Under the pieces are notes generated by a model that did not search any database, was not told the origin of the DNA, and saw nothing but the letters and a program-made list of their open reading frames with translations. This document shows, one piece after another, positions 40,501 through 47,759 of a stretch of DNA of 64,000 bases. The DNA is from Acridotheres tristis (taxonomy: Eukaryota; Chordata; Aves; Passeriformes; Sturnidae), in the NCBI GenBank assembly GCA_037013685.1, contig CM072919.1, positions 52,508,116 through 52,572,115 of the forward strand, in the 5' to 3' direction. A program made the translations under genes and the position numbers. Each line of letters begins with the position of its first letter. The first letter of the stretch is position 1.

Positions 40501-43500
40501 AGAGATTAGTTTGTCCACCAGGGATGAGTGAGGTAGAAATACAGAAAATGGTTGAATACTAGCAATGGAGCAATATTTTAATTATTGGATGCGTAGTGAA
40601 ACTGAATACATTTATAGTGGAAATTGTAAGGCTTTCAACCATCATATTGAAGAATACAGCTTCTTAGGAGGATATACAGCATCAAATAGTCTATCCAGCT
40701 TTAAGATGGAGCGTGGTATGTAACAGAATTTTATCTACAATGGTATAACCTGAAGCACCAGAGGGTAGATATGATAACCCAGGGTAATCTAGGGATATCC
40801 TTCTATCTCATATTCCTGTGTTTTACAGTAAAATTGAAAGGTAATCTGACAACAGTAACTTGTCTTTCTTCTTTTGCAGACCTTCCTTATGACACCTTTC
40901 AGATTCAGATTGGTTCTAAAACCATTACCCTTCTCCTTCATCTCATCCATCTATGTCATGTAAGCCTGCTTTAATTATGCAGTCATCCAGACAGGTATAG
41001 GCCTTACTGCTTCCATAATGTCTCCAAATGCACTACATTTTATAAAGCAATGCTTTTGTTTAGACCCCTTTTTCAGCCATTTCAGAAATTCATGTTCCCC
41101 AGTTTTAGCATCTAATGTTTTGCTTATATGGCCTAACACACTATTGCACCATTGGCACCATTACAATGCCACACATACACACAAAAAAAAGCCCCCTAAT
41201 TTCTCACCCTTCCTTGTAAAAGCCCACTGATCTTCTGCTCTCTTTCCACAATCTCTTCTTGCTATGCCAAAGCTGTATAAGCACCCTTGTACAAGGATAG
41301 CCCGATAGATATTAGCTCAGTAGAGCACATCAGGAAAAACGCATCTTAATTTAAGACCCCTGAAACACACAAGAAACTAAACGGTTGGCAGTGGTATAAG
41401 AAAGATGAAAGGCTAGTAACTGGAAATATCTGCCAGATTCTGACCCTTGTTATTGCTTCTTTGATGAGAGAGAAGGACAGTAAACAGGACATTCTGTTCT
41501 GGCTCTCCCCTTGCTGAAAGAGCAATGGAATGATTGTGACTAAGATAAGCAGTTGCAAAGGCAATTTAGTGGACACTAAAGATACACAGATAGTACCATG
41601 CAGAAACATTGTTATTCTGAAACTAAGGAATACATCAGAACATTGAGAAATCAAATATATGACCCAGAAAATTAGCTCAGATTAAGCAAGGCCAGGTTGT
41701 TTGCCATTCCAAAAGCATGAAAGGACCATGACATTTGAAACACTAACTCCAATACAGCCCTGATCTTCAGATGTGATACAGATGTGTTCTCACTGCACAA
41801 GATAATGTTGTGGGACTATAAATACAAATCCCTTGCACAAATCCCATGGGCATCTGTGGGAAAAGAAAATAAATTTTGAACAGCGCAACTGTTGTTTGTC
41901 AGTAGTCTCAGCCTGAACATTATCTTTTCTAGATGGGGTATATAAGATGAAAGTGTCTTTATACTTTGTTTCTAAGATGTAAATATAAATTTTTTAAAAA
42001 GTAGCTAATACAATTAGCAATTGCATTAGCTGTCATATCTTCCCTTAAATAATAGTGGGAAATTGGACACAGTAAATATTTTGCTGATACTAGTACTGGT
42101 GTTCTTCCTTCAAATGTAAAAATAACACTGGTATACTTTGGTAGCTTGGGGACTATGCAGAGTGTAAACTGACATAAGGCTCATTCTTCCCAAAGATTTA
42201 AAAATTCAGCTCTAGTGATAATTTCATTCACTCACATAAAGTGAAACCCACAGACTATGTTAAAACAAATAACAGAACAGGAAAACTTTACATGCCAGAA
42301 GAAGAAATGAAAGATAGGTTTTCTTTGCTTCAAAACACTTCAAGACCAAAATCATGCTTAACTTCAACTACCTTTGAATTCTTTCACTGGTTGACTTCCT
42401 GGCTTAGACCATTTTTGATCCTCACTGGTATGTGAAACTCTCAGATGAAATTATTTGTAATTCTGCATTTTACTTTCCATTGTTAAAATTAAAATCAGAC
42501 ATTTTCTCAGAATTGCTGTGTTTCATACATTTCTGATGAGGTCCCATCTTATATCAAACTGTTGGCAAGTTTACAGAGAAACAAAGATATAAGAATAATC
42601 TCTGTCTAGAGAGGCATAAAAAGTCACAAGTATCATCTATGCTGTTCTGAGGCACAGCAAGAAGAACAGTATTCTTTTAAATTTCCATGCTACCACAGTT
42701 GATTCAAGATATCTGGTCTTCATTTTTTATAAATTCCAAATTAATAAAATTCTATGCTTCAGAATTCAAGAAAGGAATTGAATGCTTGGCTTACTACTAT
42801 ACTTGTCGGAAACAAAGCAATAATTCTTTTGTTTTATTATATTCCTCTTAACTTCTCTCCTGCTGGTTTTGCTGGTGTATTTCAAGAGACTCTAAATCTG
42901 CTTCAATGTTTGGAACCTTACTACTGTATTGTACAAGCAAGAAATGATACTGAAGACAGTCTAAACTAAGCTAATAGGCCACTTTCTGGTAACGGTTCAA
43001 GGAGGGAGAAATGGAAAATGGTGAAACCTTCATATCAAGAATGGGCTTTTGCTATTTAAATTGCATTTGGAAAAGACAGAAAAAACTTACTTTCAGAAAG
43101 GTTTTATAGGTCTTTGGGGCTTAGAGGCTGCAGTCTATATTTGCAGAAGAAACTCAGGAATATGGTGAGCTCACAGGATTAAGTGGCCTTCTGCATAGGG
43201 AAAGACCATCAAGAGAGTGATGGGTTACTAACTGTTCTGTTGTTTTCTTCACCATTTGAGACATACATTCGTGTAAGAATGCACTGGTGGGCTTCCAGTA
43301 ATGCAGAATTACTGCTATTAAAACCAGCTGTCAAGCCCCCTCATGTCTGATTACAGAGGGAGCATAGCCTTTCATTTAGTAGATGTGAATGCACCTGATT
43401 GTTTAGAAACAAATATTCTTATAGTGAGACATCACTACTTAATATTACAATATAAAAGATATTTATCAAATCTTGGCAAATCACTGCAGTCACAACACTA

Positions 43501-46500
43501 AAAGTTTCTGCAGTGCTGGTGTTACAACAGGAACTGTGCATATTTGAATCGCACTCTCAGATGCTGGGGGTGGAAGGAGGTCTGATGCGAGCCCCAATCT
43601 TTCAACAATAGAATTGCATAAACAAAGCATCTGATCCTGCGAAGACTGAATAAATTCACTTCAGAGGGGGATGAGTCAGGTATTTAGGCATGCTCCAGCC
43701 TCAACACCTGAATCCCGCACTCTCTATCACTCCATCCCTGCTTTACATCACCGCCTGCTGCAGCTTGAGTTTTTGCGCGTTCTCTGGCCGCTCGGTCCCG
43801 GCCCTCCCCGAGCCACCTCGGACAGCTCCCGCCGCCCCTGCGCCGCACCTCCGGCTCCCGGGACGGCACCACGATTCCTTTCTTGTGGTGTCTGAGGTGT
43901 ACAGCGTAAGGACCATGTACATACCTGAAGAGGAGAAGGATGGAGGAAGGTAACAGCAGAGCACAAAAGTGTTTATCGCTGCCTCACATTGAGACTGCGC
44001 TGGTACACCCCTGATAAACAAAGAGCTGAAGAAAGGACATCTGCCATTCAGTCTCCTGTGCCATTAGCTTCCTCCTTCTTTATCAATCTCAATATCGCAT
44101 TTCTCATATTTCCATATGAATACCTGAACAATTTCAGTGTCCCACACGTCCTGTTGAGAGAATCCCAAAGCCAAGTCACAGACAGGGTCAGAGGTATCTG
44201 AAGTTCTGCATCTGTTTAGGAAGTGACAGACACCCCATTCAGTGGCTAAAAAAAAATAGTACTTGTAACCTGCAAATTTAGGTGAACTGAATCCCACTGA
44301 ATAATCTTTCCCAGACACAAAGCTTAAAAAAAAAAAAAAAAAAAAGCAACATCTTTGTGTATAATTTCTGAGAATGCAAAACGATCTTGGCTCTAGTATA
44401 GCATGCTACTGCAACTCAGTGTCTTGGACCATATGTACACAAATCACCTACACTTTAATTTCCAGGATAAGAAAAAACGAAGAACTGCACAGTATTACAG
44501 GCTATCAGACTATGACACAGGGACTAATGAGCAAGTATTTACACATTATCAGCCTTTTACTTTCACGACTGGTTTGTCTGCATTGCAGCAGTGACCTTTT
44601 GGCAATAAAGTGATGGCAAAAAATACTCTAGGAGAAACCTGTGAAGTGTGACTTAAAAGTCTCCGTCTGCAATTGCCCTTTGGACATCTGTTTCAAGGAG
44701 AGCAATTTTCAGGGGTATTTCTGGTTAATTTAGTCTGATTGTATAATCTGGAAACAATGTAACTTTCTACATAAACGAAGAAGCACTTGAAGCAAGTTGA
44801 CTTTTATACTGCTTTTGTTAGCTCAGTTGCTTTGGGATCAGTAATAACAAAAAGGTGTAAGATACACCTCCTTTTGCAAGTATTTGTGTGAGGCTCCTGC
44901 TCTCCTGGTTACACATCTCTCCACATCAGCTCGGTCTAACTCTCTTCTAAAGCAAGGAAAATAACCACTTGAGCCTCAAATTTTGTTTTCTTTGAATATA
45001 TATTCAGGTGTTTCCACCCAAAAGACATGACACTCAAGATATTTTGTGTTCAGATTTTAAATTATACCCCCTACCCACACACACTGCTATGAAAAAAATT
45101 CTGGTATTTTTGATAATGGAAAGAACAGGCAAAGGGTTGAATGTTTAAGATATATCATAAAATAATTACTCTTGAAGGAAGAAGTGTTTGGAGTTCTGAG
45201 GGGTTTCTGTCTGTTTCTGTCTCTTTTCAGAGACACACACAAGTAATCAGAAAAATTTTCAGCTTAGTAAGGGTACTAGCAAAAATACGCATATTTCAAT
45301 TGGATGCTGAACATGGCTGACAATGATGAGCAAAAATCCTGATTCCTTATGATAGCATAGGAATATCAGGTACTTCGCATAACAGCCGGACAGCTTTCAC
45401 AGCATATTTTTCACAGCTTGATGCATTTATTACTTCCATACATTTCTGAAAAGCCCATTTTCTTCTTTCAAAACGATGTGCCACTCTTCTGCTCATAAAT
45501 GCTAAATTGTTCTTCCAAACTAACTAGATTAACAAACCTCAGACCAGTTTCCCAGGGTATATTAAAAAAGAATGAATATGTAAATTTAATTACGAAGGGT
45601 TGGTGGACTCTAGATATATTACAAACTTTCCTCGAGTTGTAGTAAAACAATAACATTTAACTTCATCTTTACAAGGGTTTCACTGTTTTCTTGTGTACCT
45701 TAGTTCACCTTTGAGAAATACTGGAAATGCTGCAGATACACACTTCCTTGCAAAAGGTAATTTGGTCCAAGGCTCACAGAATTACTATGAAGACACTTTT
45801 TGACAGCACTGTAGAGCTCCCCTGAGTTATGGACTGTTAATTATAGTGTAGCAGGCAGAGAAGTCGAAGGACACAGCAGAATTGGAGCCTGTTCTCTCAC
45901 TGGGAATTCCTATTGAGTATTAGGGAAATATAGGTCAATTGTCCCCACAGCTCCTGTACTGTCATACTTTGTGGCTCTCAGAGAAATTTGATTTCAGAAT
46001 GGTGCACCTGTAGAATCACATCACACTCTTCAATTCCAAATACAGTCACTGAAGATACTGAGGGGAATATTTCTTAACCATTTCTTTAAACTGGAAGTAA
46101 GTACGTTAACTCCTGGAAGAGCACTTGACAGTATGTGGAAAAGCAACTGTACATATGCAAACACAGACACATAAAGACACTCTGCCAGTTGTACAGTCAC
46201 ATTTTCAAAGCAAGACCCTTAGCACTTGGTATGCAAAACTCACAAAAATCTTCCCTTTTTTTGAATGAGGTGAGAAAAATCCAAAAATCTTTCAAATACT
46301 GAATGCACTGAGGAAAACACACATGTATATGTAAGCACAGTTCTGATCACAGCTTATAAATAACTGGGAGGAATTCCAAAATAATAACTCTCTTCTGAAC
46401 AAATTTGCACCAGAATAGGCATGGTCCAGTTAAAGCTCAAATTAGCAGAAAAATGAAGGAGACACAGACAGCGAGTTAAGGAAGTATGTATAGCACCACT

Positions 46501-47529
46501 TCTCCATAGGAGAAACAATGTGAACGAGGCTCTCCAAATAATAACCAGGAGAAAATGAAATAAGGTGTGCAAATAGGGCCAAAATTATGCCTTATGGAAA
46601 AGCCTCTTCATCTAAGTAACTTGATGCATTTTCTTTGCTCTCTTTGCCCATTTATCCTTAGTAAGATGGCGTTCAACTCGTTTCCCCCTCAGAAACTTGT
46701 TGACGCACAGGGAATAAATCCTGCTATCTTCACAATGATGGCCCTGAAAACATGTCTGAAAGCCGGGTGGCACTGCCAGACGTTTCACCCCCGAAAACCC
46801 CTTCGAAAGCTGGGCGGCACTGCCAAACTCTTCCAGCCGCGCCGTTCGCTCGGGCCATCAGAAGCTCCACAAAGCCACCTGCACCGCTCTCCGGCCCTGC
46901 AGCCTCCCTCGGCGGGGCTGCCACCGGCAGACCAGCAGCAGGCAGGGGCCGCGTCCCCCACAAGCGCTGCAGAGCTCGCCGTGCGGACCCGCAGTACGGA
47001 GGGCTCACAGCGCCCGGCGCCCGTGCGCCCTGTCCACACGGCGGTCTTACCCCGCCGATCGCCGACCTTTGCCATAAGGGCCGGCGGGACGCGCGCCGGG
47101 GCTGGGCGGGCCAGGAGGGCCCCGGGCCCCCCGCTGCCGACCCGGCCGCCCGGGGCTGCGAGCGCCGCGTCCCCGTGCGCCCAGCCCCGCTATCGCCCGG
47201 CCGCCGCGGCACCGCCACACTGCGGGACTGCTCTCCGCGGCGATGCCCGCCTTTCGGGTGGGTCCTCAGCATGGCTCCGCGCCTCCCAGCCCGGCCCTGC
47301 GGCCGCGCAGCACCCCTCGCCCCGCCGCGGACTTCGGTCGGGCGCCGCGCCACCCCTGAGCCCGGCAAGGCCGTACCGTGCCGGCAAGGCCGGGCGGGGG
47401 GCGGCGGCGCCGCGCTCCCTGCCTGCCCCCGCGCTCACCCGCCAGCACGGCGGCCACCGTGGTCAGCAGCAGCCAGTTCTTCCTCACGGCGGTCGGGCAC
47501 AACAATCCCTTCCTGATCATCTTCGCCAT
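1371..47529 (-). CDS. SLC1A1: SLC1A1 (EAAT3/EAAC1) excitatory amino acid transporter, complete 12-exon coding region
   Basis: Joined CDS (minus strand): 47439-47529, 33767-33907, 19899-19991, 18238-18352, 16350-16392, 14496-14603, 13025-13209, 10940-11047, 6177-6299, 5453-5647, 4802-4936, 1371-1617. This gives 527 residues; human EAAT3 has 524. The family imports L-glutamate, L-aspartate and L-cysteine across the plasma membrane, driven by Na+/H+ entry and K+ exit, in neurons, kidney and gut. Visible landmarks are the serine run at residues 334-337 (HP1), NMDGT at 369-373 (TM7), the HP2 loop at about 408-420, Asp447 and Arg450 in TM8 (equivalent to human D444/R447), N-glycosylation sequons in the TM4 loop, and terminal TSQF (PDZ ligand). 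All splice sites are GT-AG and phases match at every junction. The identification rests on recalled family sequence. The exact paralogue (EAAT3 rather than EAAT1/2/4/5) is supported mainly by the C-terminal tail and the length. No frameshift or missing exon was seen. Confidence 0.97.
3083..3107. repeat. (CTTT)n microsatellite
   Basis: About six tandem CTTT units on the plus strand, in intron 11. The gene-sense strand is purine-rich. Confidence 0.85.
3341..3361. repeat. Poly(A) tract
   Basis: A 21-nt A run in intron 11 with no recognisable retroposon body beside it. Confidence 0.85.
4802..4936 (-). CDS. SLC1A1: SLC1A1 coding exon 11 (HP2)
   Basis: 135 nt, finishing Ser401, residues 402-445 and two bases of Leu446. 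The acceptor is GGAATTTAG and the donor GTAAGT. The [15 protein letters not shown] stretch is the outer-gate hairpin HP2, followed by [20 protein letters not shown] leading to TM8. The length is a multiple of three. A human isoform lacking the equivalent exon is described in the literature, to my recollection. Confidence 0.97.
4937..6176 (-). other. SLC1A1: SLC1A1 introns 10 and 9 (around exon 10)
   Basis: Intron 10 (4937-5452, 516 bp) and intron 9 (5648-6176, 529 bp) flank exon 10, which is inside this span. Neither holds a repeat or other feature I can name. Confidence 0.8.
5453..5647 (-). CDS. SLC1A1: SLC1A1 coding exon 10 (HP1 tip, TM7 with NMDGT)
   Basis: 195 nt, residues 336-400 and two bases of Ser401. 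The acceptor is TGTGCCAG and the donor GTAAGA. It completes the SSSS tip of HP1 and the SATLPVTF element. The [20 protein letters not shown] stretch contains the NMDGT unwound region of TM7 (369-373), which takes part in Na+ and substrate binding. Glu377 corresponds to human Glu374, needed for coupled H+/K+ transport. Confidence 0.97.
6177..6299 (-). CDS. SLC1A1: SLC1A1 coding exon 9 (TM6 and first half of HP1)
   Basis: 123 nt, finishing Gly295, residues 296-335 and two bases of Ser336. The acceptor is TTTTGCAG and the donor GTAAAC. It encodes TM6 ([16 protein letters not shown]) and the first half of re-entrant hairpin HP1 ([10 protein letters not shown]), which forms the inner gate with the serine-rich tip shared with exon 10. 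Confidence 0.95.
6300..10939 (-). other. SLC1A1: SLC1A1 intron 8
   Basis: 4640-bp intron with GTATGT donor and TTTTGCAG acceptor. It is AT-rich, with a 19-nt T run at 8189-8207. No ORF matches a known family and no CR1 or LTR segment was recognised, so this is a comparatively repeat-poor interval. Confidence 0.8.
8189..8207. repeat. Poly(T) tract
   Basis: A homopolymer of about 18 T residues flanked by pyrimidine-rich sequence, in intron 8. Confidence 0.8.
10940..11047 (-). CDS. SLC1A1: SLC1A1 coding exon 8 (TM5)
   Basis: 108 nt, finishing Trp259, then residues 260-294 and two bases of Gly295. The acceptor is CTTTCTAG and the donor GTATGT. The peptide [20 protein letters not shown] is followed by [15 protein letters not shown], the family's membrane segment and short cytosolic EVEDWE turn. 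The length is a multiple of three. Confidence 0.96.
11048..13024 (-). other. SLC1A1: SLC1A1 intron 7
   Basis: 1977-bp GT-AG intron. No gene, long simple repeat or recognisable mobile element is seen. Confidence 0.8.
13025..13209 (-). CDS. SLC1A1: SLC1A1 coding exon 7 (TM4b-c, TM5 start)
   Basis: 185 nt, residues 198-258 and two bases of Trp259. The acceptor is TCTATAG and the donor GTAAGT. It opens with the second N-glycosylation sequon (Asn-Lys-Thr), then [20 protein letters not shown], and continues with the diagnostic [10 protein letters not shown] loop and the [18 protein letters not shown] helix. It is very close to the human exon. Confidence 0.97.
13210..16349 (-). other. SLC1A1: SLC1A1 introns 6 and 5 (around exon 6)
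   Basis: Intron 6 (13210-14495, 1286 bp) and intron 5 (14604-16349, 1746 bp) surround exon 6, which is inside this span. Short A and T runs occur. No other feature is supported. Confidence 0.78.
14496..14603 (-). CDS. SLC1A1: SLC1A1 coding exon 6 (extracellular TM4 loop, glycosylated)
   Basis: 108 nt, residues 162-197, phase 0 at both ends. The acceptor is CTTTTCCAG. The donor GTGCGA is relatively weak (C at +4). The exon starts YKTKREKVK, then becomes a variable Ser/Thr-rich stretch ([14 protein letters not shown]) with an Asn-Thr-Ser sequon. It codes most of the long extracellular loop inside TM4, the least conserved part of EAATs. Part of it is a short 9-bp DNA repeat (ACAACAGCT). Because it is phase-symmetric, skipping would preserve the frame. 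Confidence 0.92.
16350..16392 (-). CDS. SLC1A1: SLC1A1 coding exon 5 (43-nt mini-exon, TM4a start)
   Basis: A short exon of one base plus 14 codons, [14 protein letters not shown], the signature amphipathic start of TM4. The acceptor is TTATTAG and the donor GTAAGT. It was found from the family sequence and from phase: exon 4 ends AG and this exon supplies the G of Arg147. It is too small for ORF-based gene finding. Confidence 0.94.
16393..18237 (-). other. SLC1A1: SLC1A1 intron 4
   Basis: 1845-bp intron between the 43-nt exon 5 and exon 4. It contains the TAGA microsatellite at 16547-16607 and is otherwise featureless AT-rich sequence. Confidence 0.8.
16547..16607. repeat. (TAGA)n microsatellite with TAGACA interruptions
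   Basis: About eleven tandem TAGA units followed by interrupted TAGACAGA variants, in intron 4. Its length and near-purity make it a likely polymorphic locus. Confidence 0.95.
18238..18352 (-). CDS. SLC1A1: SLC1A1 coding exon 4 (TM3 end and loop)
   Basis: 115 nt, residues 109-146 and the first two bases of Arg147. The acceptor is TTCTTGCAG and the donor GTGAGA. It encodes the end of TM3 ([15 protein letters not shown]), then the cytosolic segment [20 protein letters not shown], matching the family's [10 protein letters not shown] element before TM4. Confidence 0.95.
18826..18872. repeat. Short tandem duplication (20-nt unit)
   Basis: GAAGCTATGTTTTCTTTAGT at 18826-18845 recurs with one change at 18853-18872, separated by TTTCAAA. 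It looks like a simple local duplication. Confidence 0.8.
19110..19210. mobile_element. Possible decayed CR1 3' end
   Basis: The stretch with ATAGAAAGGACCTTGGGAGA followed by TTGTCTGGTTTAACA resembles the antisense CR1 3' terminus (TTGGAAGGGACCT...AGATCATCTAGTTCCAAC). It is short and degraded, so this is only suggestive. Confidence 0.35.
19899..19991 (-). CDS. SLC1A1: SLC1A1 coding exon 3 (TM2-TM3)
   Basis: 93 nt, residues 78-108 plus the first base of Gly109. The acceptor is TTTTTTGCAG and the donor GTACTC. The peptide is [20 protein letters not shown] followed by [10 protein letters not shown], the well conserved entry to TM3. The human protein has Asn-Val-Ser where this one has Ser-Ile-Ser. 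The length is a multiple of three. Confidence 0.96.
27923..28560 (-). mobile_element. CR1 LINE fragment (3' part, antisense to plus strand)
   Basis: It starts with the classic CR1 3' terminus in reverse orientation (TCATAGAATCATAGAATGG, GGGTTGGAAGGGACCTTAAA). The CR1 3' region follows with several internal deletions, and sequence near 28450-28540 matches more 5' CR1 (TTATGGGAGA). Because the element reads on the minus strand, it is in the same orientation as SLC1A1. It is old and not coding. Confidence 0.88.
29909..31622 (+). mobile_element. Solo LTR of an ERVL-like endogenous retrovirus
   Basis: The 1714-bp element begins TG and ends CA, and is flanked by 5-bp target duplicates CCCTG (29904-29908) and CTCTG (31623-31627), one of which has mutated. 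A 5-bp duplication is typical of ERVL. It resembles avian ERVL LTRs: TTTTTTGGTAGCAGGGGG at the 5' side, TTCTGTGAGAAGCTGC, ACATATTTAAGAAG (a TATA-like site), GTGATGAACTGACC and an AATAAA near 31435 at the 3' side. There are no internal viral genes, so it is a solo LTR left by recombination. It carries a GC-rich block (30125-30360) and an expanded purine minisatellite (30741-31160). The family assignment is from memory. Confidence 0.82.
30741..31160 (+). repeat. GA-rich minisatellite inside the LTR
   Basis: About 14 imperfect units, each a GGGGGCCCTGCTTCCAGAGA-like core separated by GAGAGA runs of differing length; unit length is roughly 20-45 bp. Cores vary (GGGTCCCTGCTTCCAGA, GGCCTTGCTTCTAGAG). 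The inverted LTR fragment at 35308-35448 ends just where the array starts. Confidence 0.92.
31992..32070. ncRNA. Long near-perfect hairpin (candidate pre-miRNA or MITE)
   Basis: The left arm 31997-32027 pairs with 32035-32065: 31 positions with 3 mismatches and a 7-nt loop (TCTCACC). After a G-G mismatch the stem extends by four more pairs (31992-31995 with 32067-32070). Arm cores are ATATGCCAAGG / CCTTGGCATAT outside and GAGCATCTCAT / ATGAGATGCTC at the loop. It lies in intron 2, so either strand could fold. No known miRNA was recognised. Transcription and processing are not shown. Confidence 0.45.
33767..33907 (-). CDS. SLC1A1: SLC1A1 coding exon 2 (TM1 end, TM2)
   Basis: 141 nt encoding residues 31-77 plus the first base of Gly78. 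The acceptor is TTTTTAG and the donor GTATGA. It encodes the end of TM1, a short extracellular loop ([18 protein letters not shown]) and TM2, with the family-typical [20 protein letters not shown]. Its length is a multiple of three, so skipping it would delete 47 residues without a frameshift. It lies between two large introns of 13.5 and 13.8 kb and between two inverted copies of an LTR fragment (30610-30749 and 35308-35448). Confidence 0.96.
35308..35448 (-). mobile_element. Internal fragment of the ERVL-like LTR, inverted
   Basis: 141 bp whose reverse complement matches 30610-30749 with two substitutions and a one-base length difference in the GA run. It starts and stops inside the LTR (from AACAAACTGTCCCCCC to GGGATAGAGAGAGAGA), so it is not an LTR insertion with true ends. 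It lies 4.6 kb from its match, on the other side of SLC1A1 exon 2. Confidence 0.85.
39972..40033. ncRNA. Hairpin with perfect 20-bp arms (candidate small-RNA precursor)
   Basis: ATCTTCCAAATACTTTCCAT (39979-39998) and its exact reverse complement (40007-40026) are separated by 8 nt. After one T-T mismatch, six further pairs (TGTACA at 39972-39977 and 40028-40033) extend the stem. It lies in intron 1. The perfect arms suggest a recent origin or selection. No family was recognised. Confidence 0.4.
43751..43872. promoter_or_regulatory. Isolated CpG cluster in intron 1 (possible alternative promoter)
   Basis: I count 16 CpG dinucleotides in about 120 bp (GCGCG, CCGCTCGG, CCCGCCGCCCCTGCGCCGC, CCCGGGACGG) in otherwise CpG-poor, AT-rich intron. 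There are donor-like sites on both strands next to it (plus GTAAGG after 43907, minus GAG|GTGCGG near 43848). It sits 3.7 kb inside the gene from the main start. Promoter activity is inferred. Confidence 0.4.
44326..44345. repeat. Poly(A) tract
   Basis: A 20-nt A run in intron 1 with no recognisable element upstream of it. Confidence 0.85.
46756..46828. repeat. Imperfect tandem duplication at the CpG-island edge
   Basis: GAAAGCYGGGYGGCACTGCC followed by ARAC occurs at 46758 and again at 46805, 47 bp apart, with three differences over 24 bp. It lies just downstream (intron side) of the island. Confidence 0.65.
47439..47529 (-). CDS. SLC1A1: SLC1A1 coding exon 1 (N-terminus, start of TM1)
   Basis: This exon encodes residues 1-30 and the first base of Gly31. 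The ATG at 47529-47527 is preceded by CCCGCC and followed by G, a good Kozak context. The peptide begins MAKMIRKG and runs into the hydrophobic start of TM1 ([13 protein letters not shown]). The exon ends ..GCGG before a GTGAGC donor, and the spare G completes a glycine codon with GT at the start of exon 2. The N-terminal dozen residues differ from the mammalian protein, as expected for this variable cytosolic segment. The exon sits inside the CpG island. The 5' UTR is upstream (higher coordinates), but its start cannot be fixed from sequence alone. Confidence 0.93.
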
Positions 47530-47585
47530 GGCGGGGGTCGGCGGGGCTGGGGCGGTGCGCGCCGCGCGGAGCGGAGCCGGGCCGG

Positions 47586-47614
47586 GCCGAGCCGAGCCGA
47601 GCCGAGCCGAGCCG
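47586..47614. repeat. (GCCGA)n pentanucleotide repeat in the 5' UTR/promoter
   Basis: About five to six GCCGA/GAGCC units, 55-85 bp upstream of the SLC1A1 ATG. It probably lies in the 5' UTR or core promoter. Confidence 0.9.
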
Positions 47615-47759
47615 CCTGCGTGCGTTCCGCGGGGCTGCGCGCTTAGCGCGGGGAGGCGGAGACGTTGCGCTTCACCTGACAAGCGGAGAGCCCGGCCCCC
47701 AGCTCGGCCGGCCCACCTGCCGGCCAGCCCACCCAGCTCCTGCTGAGAGCACTGGGGCG

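Larger units (their letters stand above)
33908..47438 (-). other. SLC1A1: SLC1A1 intron 1
   Basis: 13531-bp intron with GTGAGC donor and TTTTTAG acceptor. It holds an inverted LTR fragment (35308-35448), a hairpin (39972-40033), a small CpG cluster (43751-43872), an A run (44326-44345) and, at its 5' end, part of the promoter CpG island. The rest is AT-rich with no recognised gene or repeat. Confidence 0.85.
46830..47740 (-). promoter_or_regulatory. SLC1A1: SLC1A1 CpG-island promoter region
   Basis: The region is very GC- and CpG-rich compared with the AT-rich surroundings. It spans the 5' part of intron 1, exon 1 and the sequence upstream of the ATG, where transcription must begin. GC-box-like runs (GGGGCGG, GGAGGCGGAG) are present. 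No TATA box is seen, so a dispersed CpG-island start is expected. Long open frames in all directions here are a by-product of few AT-rich stop codons. Confidence 0.8.

Noticed and set aside
43684..43953. Short ORFs on both strands over the small CpG cluster
   Set aside because: They arise from GC-rich DNA. The cluster is kept as a possible promoter, but no coding claim is supported.
46730..47368. 212-codon minus-strand ORF in the CpG island
   Set aside because: It is in the first part of intron 1, after the clear GTGAGC donor, and has no family similarity.
46567..47646. 359-codon plus-strand ORF across the promoter
   Set aside because: It lies in the CpG island and runs antisense through SLC1A1 exon 1. 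Its Ala/Pro/Arg-rich, low-complexity composition is what stop-poor GC-rich DNA gives by chance, and overlapping long frames exist in other phases too.
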